Assembly: GCA_958450365.1 (NCBI GenBank)
Contig: CAUEEP010000913.1
Span: 248,001-312,000, forward strand
Direction: 5' to 3'
Length of the DNA: 64,000 nucleotides
Source: Mesorhabditis belari
Lineage: Eukaryota > Nematoda > Chromadorea > Rhabditida > Rhabditidae
Under the pieces are notes generated by a model. It worked only from the letters and a program-made list of their open reading frames with translations, did no database searches and had not been told where the DNA came from. Below, piece by piece: positions 24,801 to 36,800 of the stretch. Positions within the stretch are counted from its first letter, which is position 1. Every line of letters begins with the position of its first letter. Both the position numbers and the translations under genes were made by a program.

Positions 24801-27800
24801 CTGGTTGGTTTGGAAGAAAAATTTCAAAAAAAATGTTGTATTGGGTTGGTGGAAAAGTCCTTTCGGATTTTTTGTCCCTTTACTAAAATAGCTGTAAAAA
24901 CTTTTAGAAAAGAGATATCTCAAAACGGTTTTTACCAATCGATCCGTCTTGAATTCAGCTTTAGGATGAGCTATAAAACGTCAAAATTCGACAAATTTAA
25001 GGTACTCTCCCAAAAAATCCGAAAGGACTTTTACGATAGGAAAAAAAATCAACCCAATACTTGATAGTTTAAAGGGAATTAAAATAGATTTTCACTAAAA
25101 TTATTGCCAAATATTAATCTAGTTTTTGATAAAGTTTAATAGAGAAATGAATAAATGAAATCGATTTATCAAAATAATTTATTGGGTATTAACCCATTCG
25201 AAACCGCAGCATTTTTTCTTTCTGCGTCTGCGGACCAAGCCTTTTTTTTGACATTTTTGACTCCGAAGCAGTTTATCCAGATGGTTGGAAAGACTTAAGA
25301 GAGTCTCCTACACCATTTATTTTTGATGAAGAACGATTTGGATTTGACTTCAGTACTTTTCAAAATCCTATCGATTATTATTCTTATTTTATCGACGACA
25401 AATTAATTAATATTTTAGTAGCGGATTAATTAATCAAAGCGGTCCGTTCCTGAGTTTTTGCTGCAGCGATTATTCGCTGCAGAAGTTTCGAATGGGTTAA
25501 AGGATGAAAGCCTTCAGTGTTTCAGCTGGTTTTAAAAAGCTTTAAAAAGCTGTCGAATTTGTAGAGAAATACGGCTAGATTTAAGGCTAAATTTAAGGCA
25601 AAAATTACTCTCAAAAGTTTGGGCATAGTGAGCAAAATCGGCTCAGTCGCTGACCGCGCTACGCATTCCAAAAAGTGAAGCCTTATAAACCCCAAAGGTT
25701 TCGCCAGATGGCGACCGACTGTGCACGTGGACAAGAACAAGAACACCTGACTCTTTTACAGTGTTCTTTTGATTTGTAGATGGCACAAAAAGAAACTTTA
25801 GTCATTTCTACATAAAACTTTATCTAAAAACATGATATTACTACAAATGCTGATACTACAAATGCTGAAAATTTGATTCTAATGAGAATCAGTTCTAATT
25901 CCTTAAATTTGAAGAGAATTTTTCACCAAATCAGCTAAACGGTGACATTTCAATAAATAGGTAGAGGTAAATTGCCTCTAATCACTTGGATTTTGTGTTA
26001 AACATCTGGGTAAAGTGATTGAGAGTTACGGTTGCTGAAGAGAAGTTGAAATTTGAAGAGAATTTTTCACCAAATTAACCAAACGGCGATCTTTCAATAA
26101 CTAGGTAAAGATAAATTGCCTCTAATCACCGTGTCGCAACACTCGCAACACTTTGCCTGGATTTTGTGTTAAATATCTTGGTTGAGTTACGGTGACTGAA
26201 GTAGGCTTTAGCCATTCGGCGTCTCAATCTTCAAAGATCTTTTTCTCAATCTTTTTCATTCATTCATAATTTTCATGTAAATATATTAACGAATGAAATC
26301 TATTTGTTATGAATCTTTAGTTTTTTAATCTTTAGTTCACATGCGAATGTCGCATCCGGGTTGTGGGAGTGCTTGTCAGGGACATGGCTTCAACTCCAAT
26401 GGAAAATACACATCTGGTTGGGCGGGTTTGTGTGGAGATGGGGGACGATCGAATACAACTTGGTGAGGAAAACATTATCGAATTTGATTTGTTTGATTTG
26501 TTTGATTTGTTTGATTTGTTTGATATGTTTGATCTATTTGATCTATTTGATCTATTTGATATGTCAATATCAAATCTCAATATCAATATTGATATAAGAG
26601 TTGAACACTCTGATAAGCTTTCTTTCTCATTCCAGGTATTTAATGTGTCCTCCGTGCCGTGCTCGTTACCTCAAACAAACGCCTACTGGACATCAACAGG
26701 AAAGAAGTCGACGGTGAGGGGAATTAAGGAAAATTTGTTGATGTTTAACTTGAAGTTTTTACAATTTTTTTACAACTTTTTTACAATTTCTTTGAAACAT
26801 TATTTGAAAATAATTCAGGAGTATTATGGTAGTAGTTGAGTATTTGTTTGTGTCACATTCATCTTAAATAAATCCTTTTCTATATCCTTTTCTTATTCAA
26901 ATTTCAGCTGGCGTGAGTTTCGTCTCTCTTCCGCGCAAATCGATTGTCGACCCGAGACTGTCATCAAACAAAATGCTCTTTTTTTGCTCGAGTTGAATGC
27001 GAGTGTCGAGGGAGCTGATGGGAGTAAAGTTTGTGAATTTGAACTTCAAGGCAAACATCCACAAGTTAATAAAATTAATAACAATAGATTTACAGTTTTC
27101 AGTAGACCTTCTTAACGAGTCCGGGCAAAATTTCCAGACAGTCTCTCTCGCTCTTCTATTTTTTTACTGCCCATAGCTCTTTCGAGCATGAAACCCAGTT
27201 CCCCCGCAAGCCCTTATTCTAGGCTTCATTTTGATTCTAAACATGGCTAGATTCTGTTTTGCCATTCTTTAGATTTCGATCATTTTAGACAAAAACTTTT
27301 CTGGACTCGTTAAGCTGATCGAGTCCGGCGAAAGATTGATCGAAATCTAAAGAATGACAAAACAGAACCTAGCCATGTTTAGTATCAAAATGAAGCTTGG
27401 GTTTCATGCTCGAAGAAGCCTTGGGCAGTAAAAAAATCGAAGAGCATGGCAGAGTGTCTGAAAATTATGCTCGGACTCGTTAAGCAGGGCTAGTTTTCAG
27501 TATTTATTTCATATTCTATTTCAGAGCAGCTCGGCGACAAACTCAGGCTGGACAACGGTTTTCCCGGGACAACTCACCACAATCACCCCGTCCGTGCATC
27601 GATCCGTCAATTTCGGTGTCAGCAAGCATACGGTAAGCTTTGATGTATTGTAGAAAAAAAAAATGCTTCAATACCTAGCTAACCACAACATCACACCAAA
27701 TAAGAAGAGATTCCGATACAGTACAACCAAACACTGTCGCTCATTCATCAGATCCAGGACCAAAGGTGAGAAATATTTGATTTCAAAGCTATCAAGGACT

Positions 27801-30800
27801 AAAAAGGAGTCAGTTAGAAGATTTTTGTTACGCTTTATTACTGAAATAAAGTATATATTCCCAGCGAAAAACGCTCACTAACGTTTGCGTTTTCCACTGG
27901 GGAGATCCACGTTTTCCGCACAATCTAAGCCCTGCCCCTTTTTGCCAATGGCTGCACACAGACGGACAGACGTTCCTTCTGCTTTATATTAGGGACTTGC
28001 AAAAGAAACTGCGGATTACTTCCGAGGACCAAAGTTTTTTTTATTTGAAAGTGTGATGGTCCGGTTTAAATTGTATTATATTGTATTATTATTGCTTATT
28101 CATTTTAATTATTTTCACAACTATTGCTATCATTAAATATTGCATAATCTTCGGTAGAAGATGACGGATCAAAAACTCATGTTGCAAGCGTGCCTTCTCT
28201 ATGACCTCAAAATGAAGAAATCAGCATCGAAGTCGCAGGGGAATCTTTGTGAAACATTCGGAGGAAACATTTTGAGTGAAAGAACTTGCCAGGAACGGTT
28301 TCGACGTTTTCGTGAAGGGGATGGCGGCTTGGAAGATGGATATTGTCCAGTTGTTTTCGATAATGCGGAGTCGCTGGAGATTGTCGAGTTGGATCCAACT
28401 CAAACTTTGTCCGAATTAGCCGAATACTTTAAATGTGATTCGAGCACAATTTCACGACACATTGCGCTTATTGGAAAAAGGAATCGTTGTGGTCAATGGG
28501 TCCCACATGAATTGTCCCCTGAAAACAAAGCCAATCGAGTTTTATTGTCTCGGATTTTATTGAAAAAGGCTACGGGCAGTGCTTTTTTTGAAAGCATGTT
28601 GACGATGGACGAAAAGTGAATATATTTCAATAATTCAACACGCAAAAGACAATGGTTGAGCAAAGGAGAAAGGCCGATTCCGACATCACATCCAGAATTT
28701 CACGGAAAGAAAGTTATGCTGTCGGTCTTTTGGAATATGAAAGGAATCGTTTATTTTGAACTACAAAAATCTTCAAAAACTATAACTTCTCAAATCTACG
28801 CCGAACAGCTGAAGAAAGTTGATGAAATTCTACGAGAAAGAGGTGTTAATCCAAGGACAATCCATATACTCGCTCACAATTTTCGGGTACACACATCAAA
28901 TTTGTCTCAAAACACTATGGTGAATTAGGCTGGAAACTTGTGCCTCATCCGCCCTATTCGCCTGATGTTGCTCCCTCAGATTACCACTTGTTCCTGTCTA
29001 TGCAACACTCTCTTGCAAAGCTAAAGTTTAACAATCCTGAAGAAGTCGAAATTTGGGTGCAAGACTAAGTTGCGTCGCGGGACCCCGAATTTTTCGAATC
29101 AGACATCCGAAGTCTACGTAGAAAATGTAAGAACATAGTTGATAATAATGACAAATATCTTTTGGAATAAAGTTGTTTTCTTCTTGATTTTTGGGCTGTT
29201 CAAATGTTGGTTATAATCCGCAGTTTCTTTTGCAAGTCCCTAATATATAGTAGACTAGCGAAAAACGCTCACTAAAGTTTGCGTTTTTCGCGCAATCTAA
29301 GCCCTGCCCCTTTTTGCCAATAACTAACGGACAACTAACTAACGGACAGTCGTCTCTTCTGCTTTATATATCGTAGATATATAGTAGATCATTTTTTTTT
29401 TAGGTGAACACATCAAGTCGAGCGGAGAGTTCGATGGAAGAACGAGTACAGATAAATGCTGAGGTAATGTTGAAGGCTATTTAATGAATTTTTAAGTCAA
29501 AGAGCAAATTATTTTTTAAAAAAATAGTTTAGAAATATGTACTTATTTATTGTTAGGTAAATTCGATAAGAATAGCTGTGAGTGACAAAATATTGGAGCG
29601 AAAAATCGCGTTGAAAAAAAGTCTTTCGAATTTCGGTTACTCTTGTTCCTTTTCCTGTGGCTTTTAGTTTCCAAATCAGCTTTTAAAATGAAGAATATCG
29701 AATCATTTCCCTTAATTATCTATTTTTTTCACAGGTTCTCCAAAGTCCATCGGCTGCTTTGGTGTCTCTTGTTTCCCTCTCTTCTGCTTGTCAATCGCCC
29801 GGTCAATCGGTGATGATGAGAAGGCCCGTGATGGCTTTTGTCATTGAGCATCATGACTTAAAAAGGTAACCTCTTCAAAGCCTTATTTGTGACTTGATTT
29901 GTGACTTGAGTTCGACCATTGACTGTGGAAAAAATCCGCAGATGGTCGAACTTGTGAGGTCTCGCTCTAGACCTAGAAAGTCTCGCTCTAGACCTAGAAA
30001 GTCTTGCTCTAGACCTAGAAAGTCCCGCTCTAGATCTAGAAAGTCTCGCTCTAGATCTAGAAAGTCTCGCTCTAGAAATGAGTGCTGTACCACTCGGCCA
30101 AGCCAAGCCTAGTAACCGATTCTCTAAAAGATTGTTAAGACTCCAATGGCGTTACCCAAATAACCACATTTTCTTTTCAGAGTCCTAATAAAACTTTAGA
30201 CGCTTATAACTCCTGACAGATTGTCATTTAGCAAAAACCGAATATATATTCGGAATCAGCATAAAATTCTGCGTTGAATGGTATAGATCGCATGGCATTT
30301 CGTCATCTCAGCCAGTTCCCTTGTCAATTTATTCGACCTCCATGCCAAGTGAGCGCGTCTGCCATGGCCGACTGGCTAAGAGGCCTGTATCTTAGTCGAG
30401 AGGTCAAGGGTTCAATCCCGCCGGCTAAGAGGGCTAGCTAAGAAGGCAAGCTTTAGCATGCTTTGTGTATTGTTTTTACCACATTGAAAGAATATATTTA
30501 GAAAGCCAACCTTATCTTATTCGATAAACAAATTTTCTTACTAAAAGGATCTTATTATTTCCAAAGTCTAAACGACTTAATACTATTCAAAAAAATGTTG
30601 CAAAGCATTAGAAACATTTTCCAGAGTTCGCGAATCGTCAATCGTTGCCGTGAGAAGAGCTGTCGGCTTTTCGCACGCATTCCGAGTGTGGAACTGGTTG
30701 CTGAGATTGGTTTCTTCGGAAACAAGGTAGTCAAATCTATCTACTAATTATTTAACTAATAATTAACCAATAAAAGCTTTATTTTAAAGTAATCGTGAAG

Positions 30801-33800
30801 AAAAGCGAAAGAGATAAGCTTCTAAGAATAGCCTCTAAGATAAGCCTCTAAGAATAGCCTCTAAGAATAGCCTCTAAGAATAGCCTCTAAGATAAGCCTC
30901 TAAGATAAGCCTCTAAGATAAGCCTCTAAGAATAGCCTCTAAGATAAGCCTCTAAGAATAGCCTCTAAGAATAGCCTCTAAGAATAGCCTCTAAGAATAG
31001 CCTCTAAGAATAGCCTCTAAGATAAGCCTCTAAGAATAGCCTCTAATTTCAATTCTGGCATAGCTATAATAGTGTTTCTCTCTCCATTTCTTCAGTATCT
31101 ACAGTATTCTAATTTTCAGTGTCTCGGATATCGTTCTTCAATATCTTTCTTCTCTTTCTTCATATTCTCCCCTTGTCGATCCATCGCAATCATCAAAAGC
31201 GCCTGTCAAATTGCTCGCCCATCCGTGGAGACTCTGCTTTTTGGCTGGTTTGTCACATATTTCTCAATTAAATAAGATTAAAATTGCAAAAGCTAACAAG
31301 AATTTATTTAAAAATATTATATATTAAAGAAACCAATTCCTAAACGAGTTTAAATATGTTGAAACTAGGCTTTTTTTTACGTAAAGAAAAAGTAAACGGA
31401 AACCGGCACAAAGACAACTTTGCAATACCTGAATATCTTTTCAGTATTCTATAAAAATATTAGTTCTCTTTAAAAGAAGTTCTCTCTTTAAAATCTCTCT
31501 AAAAAGCTACCGTAAATACTGTAATAGTACCCCACCTCCATAATGACGGTGCGGAGTGTTGCGTAGTCTAGCTTTGAACGAGTTTTTCTCAACACTGGTT
31601 TATGCTACAAGGCGCGCTTAGGTATCAAAAAATAGCCCCGAATTTCAGCTATTTTTTGATACCAAAGACGCATTTTTTGAAAGTACGGGCGCTTTGAAAA
31701 AAATGAATTACTAAAAAACTTTTGCGACTACGCGCCTGTACGAGGGGGATGGGGTACTATTACAGTATTTACGGTATATCTCCTTTACTTTAAATCAATA
31801 TCCTTTTTGCATTCATCTAACGATTCATCTTAACGATTCAGGTCCAATAGCCGTAAAAATGGTGCAACAGTTGCATTCATTTCTCTACACAATCGCTGTG
31901 ATACTTCAATCGAGTGGAGTCGATCCGGGATTACGGTAAGATTTGATAGCATTTAGCAAGTTGATTTCTTTATAAATGTTATAAGACAAAATCACCATTT
32001 TTCAGAAGTCTTTGCTTCCAAGCGTGGACAATTCAGTTGACCGCTCATGAACAGGTAAAAATGATTCAACTAAAAGATTTATCATTGTATTGTAGAAAAA
32101 ATATCCGTTCTCAGGGATTTTTGAATAAGTAACCGCGCTTTGAGTGAGAACTCAATAGCTGCTTATCTGCTATATAAAAGAGAAATGGTCGTTCGTTTGT
32201 CTGTCCATCCGTCTGTCCACACTCTGGATCTCGGCTTCCTGTGAACCGATTTTAATAAACTTTTTTTAATCAATATGGAATTAAAAATGAATAGGTACAT
32301 ACTTTTTGATCAAAATAATTTTTCATCCAAAAGCGCGTAAAAAAAAGCAGAAAGACCACTTAGCCACGGCCCTTGGAAGGCCGTCAGGAGGGGAGTGTGG
32401 TTGAGTGGTTAACGTCCCGTCTACAAAACGACTGCCCTAGGGGTGTGCCGGGTTCGATCCCTATCCATTCCAAGCTTTTTTGCTTTAAACGTGAACGTCT
32501 TGTTCCTCGATTTTCTTCTGTTTTTGTGCTTCAATCATCCTTTATTAAGTATAATTTGAAAGCGTGAAGTGTCCTCTTCAAAAGTATACGAATTTCTTAT
32601 TCTTTTTAACGAGGACTCTTCATAATGATGTCAAATAGAGGTTGATTAGAATAAGCAATCCTGAGAAAACGATATCTAAACTGCTAATAACAAAAAGAAC
32701 TGGTAGACTCAATAAAATGAATAACTCCAATCGATTCGCCGACCTTGAAAACCCCCCGGGTACAAATTTCCAGTTGAATAGCTTTTTTCTAACATCTACA
32801 ACGCGAAAAATCCCATACGCGAAACTTGATTGAACTTTTCCATTTGCTCAATCTTTTTTACAAACAATATTCCAGGATCTCCTTTCATTGACTTGTTCAA
32901 TTCTTGCCTCAGTTGGAAGGGTTCTCTCGGATCCATCAAATGATCGAATCTGGGTTGATAGCCAGAGTCAAGCCGGATCGGAGCAACAAAATTCGATCAC
33001 ACAAAGGTTTATTTTAAATAAAAAAATCATAGCTAAAGCTAATTATAAGTCCCAAACGATTTTCTAGACTCTTTATGCTCTATCTTTTATCTATTGACAC
33101 GAAGATAGGTTTCCTTAGCTAAAAGCGTCTAAACTGGCTCATCAAAATTTTTAAAATTACTTTAGAATTTCTAATAAATTCTCTTTCAGAGTGACAAGCA
33201 ACGCTGAGAATAACGCTGAAGTGAAGCAAATGGAAGATGTGAGTTTGTGGAAAAGATTCTAAAAGTAAAAACTATATTTATGTAATATTTATTTATTTAT
33301 TTTTATGTAAAGGTGAAAGGAAAAGTTTCAAATTTATTCACACCTTTTTTTAATTTTACAAATCCTTTGTATTTTATTGTTATTCAGATAACACAACATT
33401 GTCGTATCGAGGCCTCATCCCGACAAGCGATGGTCGTTTGTTTGACTGATGCCAGTATGGAAACATTTTGGGAAAGCGGAGAAGAGGTGTGTGCAAAAAT
33501 TGCTTAAAGAAGAAGAAGAACTTCACTTGAAGAAGGACTTCACTTAAAGAAGAAAAGAATCGAAGAACTTTTGATGATTCTAGAAATGAAAAGAAATTCA
33601 TCAAGAAATGATTTTCTTATCGTATCGATTTTGGGTGATAGAAATGAAGCGACCAATAAAGTATTAAGAGGAAGAGGAGATAGAATAAAATGAACACTGC
33701 CAATCGATTCCCCGACCCCGAAAACCCTAGGGTACAAATTTCCAGCTGAATCTCTTCTTTTTATACTATCTACAAAGCAAAGGAAAGATCTCTATGTAAA

Positions 33801-36800
33801 TGACTGAGAGGCGTCCTTTGTGCGACCGTCAACTGGCAAACCCCTCGGGTATATAAGGATTCCCTTTTGGAATCTGTGAAGGGTGTTAAAACGTCAAAAC
33901 GCAAAACAAAAGTGCCAAAAAGGAATCGAATTCGAGCAAAAAAAATGGAGCTCTGGTTTTGCATGCAAGCGCTCTATCATCTAGACCATCAAGGCAGATC
34001 CGGGACCCTTGAGAGAACCCCTATAAAGGCATTCGGCTTTAAATTTTCGCATTTTCACTCTAGAACTTAAAACACGTATAACTTTTTCTAGAAAATCATT
34101 TTGCAAAAACGGAAAGCAGCTTCGGAATCAGCGTGAAATTCTGTATCGAATGGTCAATGGCTTATCTCATTTTGCCACATCCTACTGTTGTCTTCCCCCT
34201 GTAAAGCGTCAATTTGGTTTTAGTGAGCGAGAATCGAGAAAATCCAATTCAGACCCCTCCCCCAAATCCCTTTTAATCTAACAGAAAAGTCAATTTAATT
34301 ATTTGATCATTTTTGATCATTTTCAGGACAAATCCCGTTCTCGTCTTTTATCGATCAATTGTGAATCGGAGGTGATGAGCCCGGTTTTGTTGGCGATTTT
34401 CTTCGACAATGTTCGAGATGAGCAATTCAGGTATGAGATTGGGCCAAACACAATTCAACTAATGCTCACAGTATAGTTAAAATGGTTAAAAATAATAGCA
34501 ATATGTTAGTTGAATCGATGATAATAAAGTCAGCAAAAGCTCTGCGCTATTTGTTTGGTTGAATTTCTTGAATCTAATCAAAGAAAAAGGATCATCATCT
34601 ACTTTTTGACTGCCTAAGCCTAAGCCTAAGCCTGAGCCTAAGCCTGAGCCTAAGCCTGAGCCTAAGCCTAAGCCTAAGCCTGAGCCTAAGCCTGAGCCTA
34701 AGCCTGAGCCTAAGCCTAAGCCTAAGCCATGAGCAATTCAGGTATGAGATTGGACCAAAAACAATTCAACTAAAGGCTTTTTTGGAAGTTTTTTTTTTGC
34801 TTTAAAAGGCAGACACAAGAAAATCTATTGATTGCATTCAAACTTAGAATTAGTAGGACAAAATATTGTTTTGATAGCATTATTACTATTATCAAGACAA
34901 TATTTTTTAAGTTTCATTCAGCTCATTCAGAATATCTTTGTTCAAATCCGAAAAACCAAAAAAAATCATTCAGAACATCATTTGTTCAAATCCGAGCTCT
35001 ACTTACAGACGGATCAAAGAGAAATCTTCATTCACAAGCATTGGATGCGGTAAGAGATCAAGGAGAAAAGATCGAGTTTTAAAATATTCAACTTTAAAAA
35101 GAAACGAGAAATCAATACTTTCAGCAAGCATTGTTTTTATAATAACTTTTTATATACTTCTAATTATTTCAACAGTTACTATAATAATCTATACAACAAA
35201 TCACAGTATTGTTGTTAAATTGTTAAATATTCAATCCGTTGACTGAATATCTTTTCGCCAAAAACAACTATGCTCTTTTCTTAAAAATTGCCCTAGACTA
35301 ATTTACGTAATTTTATTTGCGCAATTCGCCATAACTTTCTTCTAAGTCGGTCAATCTTTATGATTTTGGTTTCATTTTGTAGATCTCAAAAAGTGTAACA
35401 AAATCACACCAAAATCATAAAGATTGGCTTACTTAGAAGAAAGTTATGGCGAGTTGCGCAAATAAAATGGCGGAAATTCGCCTACCCCTAAAAAATTTCA
35501 AGTCAATTATTAAATATTTAATCTGTTGACTGAATATTTTTTTGTTGAAAGAAACAATGATTTTCTCTTGAAAATTTTCAAGTCGACTTGGGGGTGGGAC
35601 AAATGCGACCTTTTTTTGCGCACCTGGACATTTGCGCACCTTTTTTTTTGCTGGAAGTGTCAGCGAGGTCTGATTTGTCGAAATTCGGAATCTACGCATA
35701 CGATTCCCTTCTATGAAAACGTTTTTGAAGCTCTACGACTTTTCCTAAGGCTTTTTCCAGCAAAAAAAAGGTGCGCAAATGTCCAGGTGCGCAAAAAAAA
35801 AGGTCGCATTTGTCCCACCCCCATCGACTTTACAAAACTTTGACTAAATGATGTTGGGGGTTTGGATCGACAGATTTTTTTTTCTTTTTCCAATAATTTG
35901 AGAGTATATGCAACTTTTTATGCTCTTTCAGAATCCGTTTTCAGTTTTCTAAACAGTACTTTAGTTTTTCTGAAAATACGAAAAAACCGCCGCAACAGCC
36001 ATTTTATGCGCTCTTTTCGCGTTGCTCGTAGGAAAAAGCGCTATTTGACACACTACCCCGGATGTAAAGTTGCCACTTGGGTAATTAAACCGATTTGAAA
36101 CGTTTTTCACAAAGAAAACTCCTAGTTTTTTGATTGAATATCAATTCTAAAGCCTAAATGATCCCTAGAAACACTAATACATGCCCAAAACGCTTGTAAG
36201 CCAACACTCACGTCCAAAATTAGCAATATTGATGTTTTCTAGACGGGGATAGAAAAAAATTAATAAAAAATTCGAAATCAGCACCCTCGAAAACCCCCAA
36301 GTGCAAATTTTTAGTCTGCTTGCTGATAAAAAATGTTTTTTTTTTTTTGCGTGAATCATTTAAAGCTCTAAAATTTTTGAAAGTTAAGATCTTTATTAAA
36401 AATATTGGCTAATACATTTTATTAAAATTGTTTTTTTTAGCAATTCGTTGGCTGGATGAAAGCTTGCATCACGGGAGCGGCTCAAGTCCAAATCGTTCTT
36501 CGCGGTCCCTTCAATGCGCAACGAGTGCGACAGGTGAGCAGATTTTTGAGGATCATCTAAGAATCCATGATTTTTCCAGCTATCAATCTCCGGCTTCTAC
36601 TCATCTCCATCTCTATCCCCGAAGAAATCCCTTCTCCGTCCATCGCAATCCCATCAGTTACTCTTCTCAACCACACAATCCGATGCTTTTTCACTGTTTC
36701 AAGCGCTTTCCGCACAGGTTGGTTGATGTATTTATTCTTGATTGAATGAATGCTAAAGTATTTGTGATTTATATTGTTTTCCGCTACACCGAAATTGTTT

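Larger units (their letters stand above)
24715..27064 (+). other. rpm-1: rpm-1 zinc-binding block (CELC ... HPGCG ... CGDGG ... C..C)
   Basis: Exons 24715-24803 ([19 protein letters not shown]), 26336-26462 ([29 protein letters not shown]), 26635-26713 ([13 protein letters not shown]) and 26908 to about 27064 ([11 protein letters not shown]). The C..C, H...HPGC and C..C sets match the Cys/His block found in PHR orthologues, where they probably bind zinc. A 1.5-kb intron full of repeats, including a piggyBac relic, separates the first two exons. Confidence 0.88.
27525..33238 (+). other. rpm-1: rpm-1 central exons up to the DOC-like domain
   Basis: Exons 27525-27632, 29404-29463, 29735-29865 ([15 protein letters not shown]), 30625-30726 ([20 protein letters not shown]), 31120-31247 ([14 protein letters not shown]), 31842-31935, 32006-32054 ([10 protein letters not shown]), 32875-33006 and 33190-33238. 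The RPV.AFV.+HHDL and F...NWLL..V motifs are conserved with MYCBP2. A decayed mariner fills the intron after 27632, and tRNA-like elements lie in the introns around 30400 and 32400. Confidence 0.85.
33388..36717 (+). other. rpm-1: rpm-1 DOC/APC10-like domain exons
   Basis: Exons 33388-33486 ([18 protein letters not shown]), 34327-34430 ([14 protein letters not shown]), 34974-35049 ([18 protein letters not shown]), 36441-36533 (FVGWMKACI then [16 protein letters not shown]) and 36580-36717 (LSISGF). The LTDGS.ETFWESG opening and the GW...L.GP...RVRQ..+.G close are the DOC homology signature, a galactose-binding-like fold. The phases 2, 2 and 0 only agree if the third exon starts at 34974. Confidence 0.9.

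Noticed and set aside
30366..30437. Functional tRNA gene
   Set aside because: The A and B boxes are perfect, but anticodon and acceptor stems do not pair well and a related degenerate copy lies at 5207; a SINE head or pseudogene is more likely.
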